Source: GAS368 sp965227745 (lineage in GTDB: Bacteria > Verrucomicrobiota > Verrucomicrobiia > Opitutales > Opitutaceae). Taken from it: a stretch of DNA of 64,000 nucleotides. The DNA lies in the NCBI GenBank assembly GCA_965227745.1, contig OZ245769.1:2728001-2792000 (forward strand), given 5' to 3'. The notes below the pieces were generated by a model. The model was not told where the DNA came from. It searched no databases and was given only the letters and a program-made list of their open reading frames with translations. The position numbers and the translations under genes were made by a program. Shown one piece after another: positions 24,160-32,428 of the stretch. The stretch's first letter is position 1. Each line of letters begins with the position of its first letter.

Positions 24160-25400
24160 TCCCCGATTGGATGGCTCATCCGTTCGAGAAAGTCCACCAT
24201 CACGCGCAAAGCGATGCCGAGATCCTTCGGCGAGGCGTATTCATCCGGGTGGTGGCTGAGCCCATCCCGGCACCGCACAAAGAGCATCGCCACCGGCGTG
24301 AGCGCCGACATCACGACCCCATCATGGCCCGCGCCGCTCACGAGCGAGAGGCTGCGGCCCTGCACGGCCTTGACGCTTTTCTCCAACTGAGCCGTCAACA
24401 GCGGCGAGCAATCGACCGCACCGTTATCCTGCGTGCGCTGCCACGAAACTTTGAGCCGGCGCTTTTTGGCAATCGCGGCGGCGAGGCGGCCGAGTTCGAA
24501 AAGGGCGTCGCGGCGTACGGCATCGCGGGCGTGGCGCACATCGAGGGTGTGCAGGACCTGACCGGGAATGACGTTCGCCGCACCGGGCGAGACCGTCATC
24601 GCGCCGACTGTCGCGACGAGACCGGCGGTGCTGCGCGCGAGCTTTTCGGCGGCGAGGGCAAACTCGGCGGCGCCAGCGAGGGCGTCCTGACGGAGCGCCA
24701 TGGGCGTCGTGCCCGCGTGTCCCGCTTTGCCGGTCCACGTAAGTTTGAAACGGCTCTGGCCGGCGATGGCGGAGACGACGCCGACGGCTAGTTTCTCGGA
24801 CTCCAGCACCGGCCCCTGCTCGATGTGGACCTCGACGTAGCCGAGAAGGTCGCCGCGTTTGTGTGCGGGCTTCGGCAGGGAAAAGGTGCCGCCGCCGTGG
24901 GCCTTCAGGGCGTCGCCGATGCTCACGCCGGCGCCGTCACGGAGCGCGAGGGTCTTGGCTTTGAGGCGGCCCGTGTAGCCCTCGCTGCCGAGATAAGCAC
25001 TCGCGAAGCGCACGCCTTCTTCTTCAGAAAATCCGAGCACTTCGACAGCGAAAGGGAGTTTTACACCGCGAGCTTTGAGTTCGCCGAGGGCGACGATGGG
25101 CAGCAGCACGCCGAGGGGGCCGTCGAAGCGGCCGGCATCGCGCACAGTGTCGAGGTGGGAGCCGAGCAGGAGAGTTTTGGTTTTGGCTTTTGGGTTGGGC
25201 GCAGTGCTTTCGGCACGGCCAATGAGATTCCCCACGCTATCCTCGCGCACGGTGAGCCCAGCCTCGCGCATCCAATCCCCCACGAGGGCATTGGCACGGC
25301 GCATGGCGGGAGACAGGAAGGTACGCGTGAGCTTGCCGTCGTCGTCGCTCACGCGTCCGAGCTCATCGAGCATCGCAACCAGTTTCCTTGCAGAGGTCAT
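24156..25400 (-). CDS. allC: Allantoate amidohydrolase (M20 family)
   Basis: The ATG at 25400 (MTSARKLVAMLDELG) gives 414 residues and a normal N-terminus for the family. Motifs are LLLGSHLDTVRDAGRFDGPL with the first metal ligands, SEEEGVRFASAYLGS with the catalytic glutamate, VEVHIEQGPVLE, and GAGHDGVVMSALTPVAMLFV followed by SHHPDEY. It hydrolyses allantoate to ureidoglycine, CO2 and ammonia. It starts 5 bases after uraH and overlaps allB. A ureidoglycolate or N-carbamoyl-amino-acid hydrolase is a less likely reading. Confidence 0.88.
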   Translation of the reverse strand: MTSARKLVAMLDELGRVSDDDGKLTRTFLSPAMRRANALVGDWMREAGLTVREDSVGNLIGRAESTAPNPKAKTKTLLLGSHLDTVRDAGRFDGPLGVLLPIVALGELKARGVKLPFAVEVLGFSEEEGVRFASAYLGSEGYTGRLKAKTLALRDGAGVSIGDALKAHGGGTFSLPKPAHKRGDLLGYVEVHIEQGPVLESEKLAVGVVSAIAGQSRFKLTWTGKAGHAGTTPMALRQDALAGAAEFALAAEKLARSTAGLVATVGAMTVSPGAANVIPGQVLHTLDVRHARDAVRRDALFELGRLAAAIAKKRRLKVSWQRTQDNGAVDCSPLLTAQLEKSVKAVQGRSLSLVSGAGHDGVVMSALTPVAMLFVRCRDGLSHHPDEYASPKDLGIALRVMVDFLERMSHPIGE

Positions 25401-25405
25401 GGCAC

Positions 25406-25750
25406 TCAGCTCCCTCGGTACGTGCTGTAGGCCCAAGGCGTCACGAGCAGCGGCACGTGGTAACCGGCCTTGGCATCGGTGATGGAAAACCGGATCGGCA
25501 CTTGGTCGAGGAACGTGCACTCCACTCCGCGCGCGCTGAAATACTCGCGAACGTGAAAGACGAGTTCGTACGACCCAACGGCCATCGTCGTTTCATCGAG
25601 GAGCGGGCCATCGGTGCGACCGTCGGCGTTGGTCGTGACGGTCTTGAGGAGTTCGGGCTGGTGACCCGTGCGCGAGAGCTGGATGACCAGGCCCGGTGCA
25701 GGGCGACCTGTGGTGAGGTCGAGGACGTGGGTGCTGAGTTTGGCGGGCAT
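25406..25750 (-). CDS. uraH: 5-hydroxyisourate hydrolase (transthyretin-like)
   Basis: This 114-residue protein has the HIUase signatures: LSTHVLDLTTGRPAPGL at the N-terminus, an internal DGRTDGPLL and the C-terminal YRGS tetrapeptide that distinguishes the enzyme from transthyretin. It hydrolyses 5-hydroxyisourate, the uricase product, to OHCU. It sits 3 bases downstream of uraD, the next enzyme of the route. Confidence 0.96.
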   Translation of the reverse strand: MPAKLSTHVLDLTTGRPAPGLVIQLSRTGHQPELLKTVTTNADGRTDGPLLDETTMAVGSYELVFHVREYFSARGVECTFLDQVPIRFSITDAKAGYHVPLLVTPWAYSTYRGS

Positions 25751-25753
25751 GGA

Positions 25754-26275
25754 TCAGCTAGGCTTGAGCAAATCGTTGAGACGGAGTTGGGCGATTTTTT
25801 CGATTTCACCGAGGGCGGCCCGGAATTCCACCTCAGGGGGATTGCCGCTGCGCGCCTGCATCGCGGCGAGGATCGCGGACTTATTGCTGAGGCGCGCGCA
25901 GATGATGAAGGGAAACTCGAACGTCGCGAGGTAGGCGGCGTTGAGCTGCTGAAACTTCGCGAGCTCTTCCGCGCTGAGGTGGTTGAGGCCGGCGCTGGCC
26001 TGCTCGCGCGTGGATTCGGCGGTGAGCTTGTTTTGCTGGGCGAGACGACCGGCGAGATCGGGGTGGGCGCGGATGAGCGCGAGTTGCATTGCGTGCGGCG
26101 CAGCGCGCATCGCGGCGCACAACTCGGCATGCAGGTGCGAGGCGTCGCGAAATGGGCGCTTCACCCACGTATTCTCTGCGACCCAGGGCGAGTGCTCGAA
26201 GAGGTGACCCAGCGCGGCGGTAAAGGCGTAGCGGTCGGCGTGATTGAGGGCTTCCAGCGTATGGGGCGTGCTCAC
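25754..26275 (-). CDS. uraD: OHCU decarboxylase
   Basis: This 173-residue all-helical protein decarboxylates 2-oxo-4-hydroxy-4-carboxy-5-ureidoimidazoline to S-allantoin. Family motifs are ALGHLFEHSPWVAE, the catalytic HPDLAGRLA, the STREQASAGL segment and FEFPFIICARLSNK. The start overlaps the stop of aceB by four bases, so malate synthase and the urate enzymes are made from one message. Confidence 0.95.
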   Translation of the reverse strand: MSTPHTLEALNHADRYAFTAALGHLFEHSPWVAENTWVKRPFRDASHLHAELCAAMRAAPHAMQLALIRAHPDLAGRLAQQNKLTAESTREQASAGLNHLSAEELAKFQQLNAAYLATFEFPFIICARLSNKSAILAAMQARSGNPPEVEFRAALGEIEKIAQLRLNDLLKPS

Positions 26276-27861
26276 GGCAGAAGTTCGTAGGCCGGCAAGG
26301 AGAGGAATTCGTCGAACTGCTCGCTCTTCGACATGCGCATGAAGAGTTCCGTGGCCTGCGGGAAGTGTCCGCTGTCGTAGCGCTCGTCGCCATACTCCGC
26401 GCGAATTTTCTTCAACTCATCGGCGAGGAGTTGGTCATAGAGTTCCCCGGAGATCGTGCGCCCGTCGTCGAGTTTCGCGCCGTAGCGGAGCCACTGCCAG
26501 AGTTGGGAACGGGAAATTTCCGACGTGGCGAGGTCCTCCATCAGATTGTGAATCGGCTCCGCACCGGACCCGCCGAGCCAAGCCTCGAGGTAGCGCACGC
26601 CGACATGGAGATTCCACCGCACGCCGCCTTCGGTGATCGGGCCGCGCAGCGGCGCGAGGAGATCGGCGGCGGTGATTTTCACATCGTGAATCCGATGGAT
26701 CTGGTTCGCGCCTTTCATGTGTTTTGCGAACGCCTCCAGCGCGGCGGAGACGAGGCCCGGGTGCGCGACCCACGTGCCGTCGTGGCCATCGGCGGCCTCG
26801 CGGACTTTATCGGCGTAGACCTTGGCAAGGGCGGCCTCGTTGGCGGCGGGATTGTTCTTGATCGGAATCTGCGCGGCCATGCCGCCCATCGCGTAGGCGC
26901 CGTGGCGGTGGCAGACGTTGATCACGTGGAGACAATAGGAGCGGAGAAACGGCACCGTCATCGTGATCAAGGTGCGGTCGGGGAAGAGATATTCCGGGCG
27001 ATTCCGAAACTTCTTCACGAAGCTGAACATGTAATCCCAGCGCCCGCAGTTGAGGCCCGAGGCGTGCTCCCGCAACTCGTAGAGAATCTCCTCGGCCTCG
27101 ATCGCGCCGAGGATCGTCTCGATGAGCACGGTTGCACGTATGGTGCCGCGCGGGATGCCGAGCTTCGCCTGCGCGTGAATGAAGACATCATTCCAGAGGC
27201 GCGCCTCGAGGTGGCTCTCCATCTTGGGCAGATAAAAATACGGACCACTGCCGCGCGCGATGAGCGCCTTGGCATTGTGGAAAAAGTAGAGGCCCCAGTC
27301 GAAGAGCGAGGCCGAGATGCGCTGGCCGTTGAGCAATGCGTGCTTCTCCTCCATGTGCCAGCCGCGCGGGCGGGCGACGATGGTGGCGATCTTGTCTTTC
27401 AGCGCGTACTTCTTCCCCTCGGGCGAGGTGTAGGTGATGGTGCGGAGCGCGGCGTCGCGCATGTTGATCTGGCCCTCGATCACGTTTTCCCACGTGGGCG
27501 AATTGGCATCCTCGAAGTCCGCCATCCAGCACTGCGCGCCAGAGTTGAGGGCGTTGATCGCCATCTTGCGATCGACCGGGCCGGTGATCTCGGTGCGGCG
27601 GTCGATGAGGTCGGGCGGAGGCGGTGGCACCTGCCAGTCGCCGCCGCGAATGTGTGCGGTCTCGGGGAGGAAGTCGGGCATCTTGCCGCTGTCGATCTCG
27701 CGCTGGCGCTCGACGCGCTTCGCGAGCAGTTCCAGCCGGCGCGGGCCGAATTTCGCGGCGAGCTCGGCGACAAACGCACAGGCTTCAGGCGTGAGGATTT
27801 CCGCGTAGCGCGGGGTGACGGGTCCGGCGATCTCGAGGCCGCCGATAACGGGATTACTCAT
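26272..27861 (-). CDS. aceB: Malate synthase A
   Basis: This 529-residue enzyme condenses glyoxylate with acetyl-CoA to malate. The active-site arginine is in VARPRGWHMEEKH, Mg ligands lie in the VLIETILGAIEAEEI and LNCGRWDYMFSF regions, and the catalytic aspartate is in NLMEDLATSEISRSQ. It is the first gene of the purine catabolic operon and no isocitrate lyase is present in the window. Its role here is therefore to burn glyoxylate released from allantoin rather than to run a glyoxylate shunt. The promoter should lie in the 70-base gap to the divergent guanine deaminase. Confidence 0.95.
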   Translation of the reverse strand: MSNPVIGGLEIAGPVTPRYAEILTPEACAFVAELAAKFGPRRLELLAKRVERQREIDSGKMPDFLPETAHIRGGDWQVPPPPPDLIDRRTEITGPVDRKMAINALNSGAQCWMADFEDANSPTWENVIEGQINMRDAALRTITYTSPEGKKYALKDKIATIVARPRGWHMEEKHALLNGQRISASLFDWGLYFFHNAKALIARGSGPYFYLPKMESHLEARLWNDVFIHAQAKLGIPRGTIRATVLIETILGAIEAEEILYELREHASGLNCGRWDYMFSFVKKFRNRPEYLFPDRTLITMTVPFLRSYCLHVINVCHRHGAYAMGGMAAQIPIKNNPAANEAALAKVYADKVREAADGHDGTWVAHPGLVSAALEAFAKHMKGANQIHRIHDVKITAADLLAPLRGPITEGGVRWNLHVGVRYLEAWLGGSGAEPIHNLMEDLATSEISRSQLWQWLRYGAKLDDGRTISGELYDQLLADELKKIRAEYGDERYDSGHFPQATELFMRMSKSEQFDEFLSLPAYELLP

Positions 27862-27880
27862 GAGGGAAAAGGCTGGTTAT

Positions 27881-27896
27881 GACATTGCCGAGTGTC
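27881..27896. promoter_or_regulatory. Possible operator between aceB operon and guaD
   Basis: GACA (27881-27884) and TGTC (27893-27896) form a short inverted repeat in the 70-base divergent intergenic region. Both transcripts must start here, so a shared purine-responsive control site is expected. This particular repeat is short and only a weak candidate. Confidence 0.25.
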
Positions 27897-27931
27897 ACCA
27901 CGATAGTTCAGTGTGAGCGGTTCCCATACCA

Positions 27932-28402
27932 ATGAATCAGGAAAACTTTATGCGCGAGGCCATCAAACTCGCCGACGAGGGCATGCGCGGCGGGCGCGGC
28001 GGCCCCTTCGGCTGCGTGATCGTGCGCAAGGGGGAGATCGTCGCGCGAGGCAATAATCGCGTCACATCCACCAACGATCCCACGGCCCATGCCGAGGTCA
28101 CCGCCATCCGCGAAGCCTGCACGGCGCTGAAGACCTTTCAGCTCGATGACTGCGAACTCTACACGAGCTGCGAGCCCTGCCCGATGTGCCTCTCGGCCAT
28201 CTACTGGGCGCGCATCCCGACGGTGTTTTACGGCAACACCCGCGGCGATGCCGCGGCCATCAAGTTCGATGATGATTTCATCTACCAGCAGATCCCGCTC
28301 GAGCCGCATCAACGCACGATCGCGATGAAGCCGATGCTGCGCGATGAAGCGCTGGCTTCGTTTAAGGAATGGGCCGCCAAGGCCGATAAAATCAAATACT
28401 GA
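27932..28402 (+). CDS. guaD: Guanine deaminase (cytidine-deaminase fold)
   Basis: This 156-residue enzyme converts guanine to xanthine, the substrate of the xanthine dehydrogenase in the divergent operon. Zinc ligands are H53 in PTAHAEVTAIREAC (with catalytic E55), C80 and C83 in TSCEPCPMC. The overall sequence and the FDDDFIY and terminal KIKY segments match the short Bacillus-type GuaD rather than the tRNA adenosine deaminase TadA. Its placement opposite the purine operon supports the assignment. Confidence 0.93.
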   Translation: MNQENFMREAIKLADEGMRGGRGGPFGCVIVRKGEIVARGNNRVTSTNDPTAHAEVTAIREACTALKTFQLDDCELYTSCEPCPMCLSAIYWARIPTVFYGNTRGDAAAIKFDDDFIYQQIPLEPHQRTIAMKPMLRDEALASFKEWAAKADKIKY

Positions 28403-28487
28403 GCTTCCCGCCGCCCAAGGGTGCTGACGGACAAAATCAACAATCGACTCGCAAAACCGGCCCTCCCTTACACCGTTTCTGGCAACC

Positions 28488-29147
28488 ATGCACTACGACA
28501 ACCTCACGCCCTCCTACACCAACCCGACGAACGTCCGCGCGGATGACGACGATGATGACGAGGACGAAAAGGAAAACGCCCAGGCCAAGAAGAACGCGGC
28601 CCCGGTGGCCATGCTCATCCAGAAGAAATTCCTCGAGCAGCGGAAAATCTTTCTCTGGGGCGCCGTTACCGACGAGAGTGCCAAGGACCTGACCGAGAAG
28701 CTCCTCTACCTCGAGGCCACGGGACCCGGCAAAGAGATCTATTTCTATCTGAACTCTCCCGGCGGCTCCGTGACTGCGGGCATGGCCGTATATGACACGA
28801 TGCAGCTCATCACCTCGCCCATCACCGTGGTCGTCACGGGCATGGCCGCCTCGATGGGCTCGATCCTCCTCTCCGGTGCCAAGAAGGGTCGTCGCCTCCT
28901 CTTCCCGCACTCCCGCGTGCTGATCCACCAGCCGCTCATCTCCGGCCGCTTCATCGGTCCCGCGACCGACATCAACATTCAGGCCAAGGAAATGGAAAAG
29001 CTCCGCGCCGAGCTCAACCTGATCCTCGCCAACGCCTCCGGCCAGCCGCTCGAGCGCATCAACCGCGACACCGACCGCGACTTCTACCTCAATGCCGAGG
29101 AAGCCATCGCCTACGGCCTCGCGGACCGGATCGTGGACAAGGTCTAA
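28488..29147 (+). CDS. clpP: ATP-dependent Clp protease proteolytic subunit
   Basis: This 219-residue serine protease forms the ClpP chamber. The catalytic triad is S122 in GMAASMGS, H147 in RVLIHQP and an aspartate in the RDTDRD motif. Its N-terminus is unusual: about 40 residues with an uninterrupted acidic run (DDDDDDEDEKE, about 19-29) replace the short propeptide seen in E. coli. It may be cleaved or may alter axial-pore gating. The start at 28488 is the only ATG before that run. A strong terminator follows and no clpX is adjacent. Confidence 0.95.
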   Translation: MHYDNLTPSYTNPTNVRADDDDDDEDEKENAQAKKNAAPVAMLIQKKFLEQRKIFLWGAVTDESAKDLTEKLLYLEATGPGKEIYFYLNSPGGSVTAGMAVYDTMQLITSPITVVVTGMAASMGSILLSGAKKGRRLLFPHSRVLIHQPLISGRFIGPATDINIQAKEMEKLRAELNLILANASGQPLERINRDTDRDFYLNAEEAIAYGLADRIVDKV

Positions 29148-29199
29148 TTCAAAGACCTTCAGGCAGAGCCAGGATCTAACCGGTTCTGGCTAATTCTTC

Positions 29200-29230
29200 G
29201 GGCGGGCCAAAAGCCCGCCCTATTTCTTTT
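29200..29230 (+). terminator. Intrinsic terminator after clpP
   Basis: GGGCGGGC (29200-29207) and GCCCGCCC (29213-29220) form a perfect 8-bp stem with loop CAAAA, followed by TATTTCTTTT. The T-rich run overlaps the stop codon of the convergent gene, so the hairpin may serve both directions. Confidence 0.85.
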
Positions 29231-30908
29231 CCAAAGCGCCGAGATCGAGGAACGCCTTATCCCATTCGAGCGATTGCGCGGTATCCTTGGCCAATAGCGC
29301 CGCGTGACTCGCGTCGCGCAGCCACGCGATGCGCAACTCCCGCGGCAGGGTCTCAGTGGAAAATAAGGTGCGCCATAGCTCAACGGCCCGGGCCGGTCGG
29401 CCGACGCTCTCCAGCAACAGCGCCGCCTCGCGCGCGAGCGCCCATTCGTCGGTGGGAAAGGATTTGAGCAAGGCGATGAACCCGAGCGCGCTGGCAGCGC
29501 TGTCGTTGTCGCCGTTTTCCTTCAACAGGCCAGCGAGGGCGACGCCGAGAGCCAGACAGGGCGCCTCGCGCTGGGCGGTGCGGGCGAGTATCAGCGCCTC
29601 GTCGCGATGATCGGCGGAGACCAATTCACTAAACCGCCGCAGCGTGGCGTAACCGGCGAGGCGCGGAGGGAGCTTGGAGAGGTCTTTGAGTTGCGAATCG
29701 AGCGAAACGGCAAAGGGCCGATAGAGCGGATCACCGATCAAAATCGCATGCCAACTCAGTTCCGGCAGCGCGTAGTAAGCCGCCTCGACCAGCGTCTGCC
29801 CGCGCAACAGCGCCCGCACGAAATGCTGCGGGCGGTGCGTGAGCTCTAGATAGGGCTCGAAGACATTGCCGACCGTGGCGGTGACGCCGCGGCCCACCAG
29901 TGGACCGGCCCATCCCGTGGACGGTGAATGCAAGGTACTCGCCGAGTAACTGTGGATGTGCAGCGCAATCGCGCCTGGGGGAAAGCGGAAGCCGGGCAGC
30001 GCGAAAGGGCCATTGAGATTGCCCGTATACCAACCGAAGTAGAGCGCGGGCGCATCGATGCGCGCGGTGGCAGCAAGCGTGGACGGCGCGCGATCGACCG
30101 CCGGTGCGAAATTCGCGTCGTTGAGTTGTGCGACCACGGACTCGAGCCACTTGTCGCCCGAGGGATGCAGGCCGCCAATGTCTACGTACGCACGGCCCAG
30201 CAGTCCCGTGCGCTCGGCCGCGACGGCGCGATCCACGAGGCCCAGCACCTCATCGACGTCCGGGCCGTCGAGTCGCGAGACCGGGATGACCTGCTGTAGT
30301 TCGAAGGCCCCGGGGCGGTCGTTCTGAAACAGCGGATTCGGCACGAAGGCATTGATGGGATAGTTCGGACGAGCCAGCAGGCTCAGCTCCGAATCGACGG
30401 CCCCACCGTTGGTGCGGAACTCGTTTTTCTTGGTGAAGGGCGGCGACTCCGCGAAGAGCGTTTGATCATGGTCGATCTTCAGCGGCACGCCGCGGCAAGT
30501 GATCAGGGCGACCAGGCGGTGGCTGTGAACGGCGATTTTCCGTCGCCCCACCGGGTCGGTGAGGCTCATCGGAATCGCGTCGATCCACTTTGCTCGCATC
30601 AGTTCGTCGAGCAGCGGCTCCCAGAGTGTAGCGACAAACTCGCGCCAGGAGATCGTCTCCGCGAGGGAGAGCTTGAGCGCGATGATGTTTTCCTTCGGCA
30701 CGCCGCGCACCTCGGCGTAGTGGCGCGCGATACGGAGCGAGTCGGGATCGTCGCTATTCGCCAACAAGACTACCCGCGCAGCCGGGCGGTCGTCGGCGGC
30801 GATGCCCGCGATGGGCCCGAGCAGCAGGGCGGCGAAAATGAGAAGTGAACGGAGCGGGCTCAACTTTGCGCGACAGTGGGCACTCGCGAGCGATTTTCGA
30901 GCGCGCAT
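29220..30908 (-). CDS. TIGR03790-type secreted protein of unknown function
   Basis: The start at 30908 (MRARKSLASAHCR) is chosen because a membrane-targeting helix follows (LRSLLIFAALLLGPIAGIAA). The product is 562 residues. The opening RVVLLANSDDPDSLRIARHY and AEVRGVPKENIIALKL, with LITCRGVPLKI further on, match the TIGR03790 family, which I know mainly from Verrucomicrobiota, Planctomycetota and Acidobacteriota and which has no assigned role. The C-terminal 130 residues look like helical TPR-style repeats. It is transcribed away from a ClC channel gene and shares its 186-base promoter region. Confidence 0.75.
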   Translation of the reverse strand: MRARKSLASAHCRAKLSPLRSLLIFAALLLGPIAGIAADDRPAARVVLLANSDDPDSLRIARHYAEVRGVPKENIIALKLSLAETISWREFVATLWEPLLDELMRAKWIDAIPMSLTDPVGRRKIAVHSHRLVALITCRGVPLKIDHDQTLFAESPPFTKKNEFRTNGGAVDSELSLLARPNYPINAFVPNPLFQNDRPGAFELQQVIPVSRLDGPDVDEVLGLVDRAVAAERTGLLGRAYVDIGGLHPSGDKWLESVVAQLNDANFAPAVDRAPSTLAATARIDAPALYFGWYTGNLNGPFALPGFRFPPGAIALHIHSYSASTLHSPSTGWAGPLVGRGVTATVGNVFEPYLELTHRPQHFVRALLRGQTLVEAAYYALPELSWHAILIGDPLYRPFAVSLDSQLKDLSKLPPRLAGYATLRRFSELVSADHRDEALILARTAQREAPCLALGVALAGLLKENGDNDSAASALGFIALLKSFPTDEWALAREAALLLESVGRPARAVELWRTLFSTETLPRELRIAWLRDASHAALLAKDTAQSLEWDKAFLDLGALEKK

Positions 30909-31009
30909 TCGCGGGCCTTGCCAAAAGGAGCCGGAATCGTTGTGATGCCGAAGGCGATGGATTCCGCCTTCTCGCAAGGGAAAACCGCCTCGCGTCGGGG
31001 CTGATGACT

Positions 31010-31035
31010 CCTGTTTTAATCAGATTAAATACAGG
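31010..31035. promoter_or_regulatory. 26-bp near-perfect palindrome (operator candidate)
   Basis: CCTGTTTTAAT (31010-31020) and ATTAAATACAGG (31024-31035) pair around CAG with one unpaired base. It is AT-rich inside, unlike a terminator, and lies 60 bases before the ClC channel start in a divergent promoter region. A repressor or activator site is likely. The binding protein is unknown. Confidence 0.55.
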
Positions 31036-31094
31036 TCCCTCATGCCCACTTTAAATCGCCCTTCCTCGGCCTGCGCTGAATCGCGCGCCCGCCG

Positions 31095-32396
31095 ATGAAA
31101 CACTTTTTCGACTACCGCGAGCACCTCGCCAACCTGCGCCAGTTGCTCGTCTGGACCGCGCTCGTGCTCCCCGTCGCGGTGCTTGCGGGCTCGGCCAGCG
31201 CGTTTTTTCTTTGGGCGCTGGATCGCGCGACGCACCTGCGCTGGGAGAATCCCTGGTTGCTGTGGCTGTTACCCGTCGGCGGTTTAGCCGTCGGCTGGGT
31301 ATATCATCGCTTCGGGCGAAAAGCGGAGGCGGGCAACAATCTCATCCTCGAGGAAATCCACACGCCCGGCGGCGGCGTGCCGGGGCGCATGGCGCCACTG
31401 GTGCTCGGCGGCACGCTGCTCACGCATCTCTTCGGCGGCTCGGCGGGACGCGAAGGCACCGCGGTGCAAATGGGGGGAAGCCTCGCGGCCGTTTTCGGCC
31501 GCCTGGCGAAAGCATCGGCCGAGAGTCGGCGGGTGCTCCTTATGGCCGGCGTCGCGGCTGGCTTTGGCTCGGTGTTTGGCACGCCGTTAACCGGGGCGAT
31601 CTTCGCCATGGAGGTCCTCGTGACCGGACATATGCGCTACGATGCCCTCCTGCCGGTGCTGATCGCGAGTCTGGTGGGCGATCTCACGTGCTCGGCCTGG
31701 GGCATCCAGCACACGCCGTATCACATCGCGTTTGGCAGCGGGAGCGGAGGCGCGGGACACTTCGCGTTTGACGGCTTGCTGCTGGGAAAAGTCGTGGTCG
31801 CGGCGATGCTCTTCGGCCTCGTGAGTCAGGCCTTCGCGGAGTTCACGCATCTCATTAAGAACACCCTCTCGCGCACGATCGCGTATCCGCCCCTACGGCC
31901 GGTGATCGGCGGAGTAGCGGTCATCGCGCTCGTGTACGCGCTCGGCACGCGGGATTTTCTCGGCATCGGGGTGACGTCGCCGGAGCCGGGCGCCGTCACG
32001 ATCCTATCCTCGTTCGATACGGGCGGAGCGACCTCGTGGAGCTGGCTGTGGAAGCTGGTGTTTACAGCGGTCACCCTCGGTAGCGGCTTCAAGGGCGGCG
32101 AAGTGACCCCGTTGTTCTTCATCGGCGCGGCGCTGGGCAATGCCCTGGCGGTGCTGCTCGGCGCGCCGGTGGATTTGTTTGCGGGATTGGGCTTCATCGC
32201 GGTCTTTGCCGGCGCGACCAATACTCCCCTCGCCTGCACGATGATGGGCATCGAGTTGTTTGGCGGTCAGCATGCGGTGTACTTCGCCGTGGCGTGCTTC
32301 GTCGCTTACTTGTTTAGCGGGCACACCGGCATCTACTCGGCGCAGAAGCGCGGCGTCCCGAAAAAGCCTGTCACCGGAAACACCAACTCGCATTAG
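31095..32396 (+). CDS. ClC-family chloride/anion channel or antiporter
   Basis: This 433-residue polytopic protein has at least ten hydrophobic helices. The anion-selectivity motifs are present in variant form: GGSAGREGTAVQMGGS (the gating glutamate lies in GREG) and SGFKGGEVTPLFFIGAALGN in place of the usual GxFxP loop. The GREGTAVQ version resembles the SycA-like ClC branch more than E. coli ClcA. It probably exchanges chloride or a related anion for protons across the inner membrane. It shares its divergent promoter with the TIGR03790 gene. Confidence 0.9.
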   Translation: MKHFFDYREHLANLRQLLVWTALVLPVAVLAGSASAFFLWALDRATHLRWENPWLLWLLPVGGLAVGWVYHRFGRKAEAGNNLILEEIHTPGGGVPGRMAPLVLGGTLLTHLFGGSAGREGTAVQMGGSLAAVFGRLAKASAESRRVLLMAGVAAGFGSVFGTPLTGAIFAMEVLVTGHMRYDALLPVLIASLVGDLTCSAWGIQHTPYHIAFGSGSGGAGHFAFDGLLLGKVVVAAMLFGLVSQAFAEFTHLIKNTLSRTIAYPPLRPVIGGVAVIALVYALGTRDFLGIGVTSPEPGAVTILSSFDTGGATSWSWLWKLVFTAVTLGSGFKGGEVTPLFFIGAALGNALAVLLGAPVDLFAGLGFIAVFAGATNTPLACTMMGIELFGGQHAVYFAVACFVAYLFSGHTGIYSAQKRGVPKKPVTGNTNSH

Positions 32397-32428
32397 ACAA
32401 ATCCCGCGGCGCGTCCATCGTCGCAGTC

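Noticed and set aside
21952..24390. Long plus-strand frame opposite allE, allB and allC
   Set aside because: The minus strand encodes three recognisable enzymes with catalytic motifs. The plus frame shows none.
24156..25520. Longer N-terminus for allC beginning at 25520
   Set aside because: The extra 40 residues overlap uraH in another frame and do not resemble the family; the start at 25400 gives the normal N-terminus.
27932..28402. tRNA-specific adenosine deaminase (TadA)
   Set aside because: It shares the zinc motif, but the overall sequence, the C-terminal end and the purine operon context fit guanine deaminase better.
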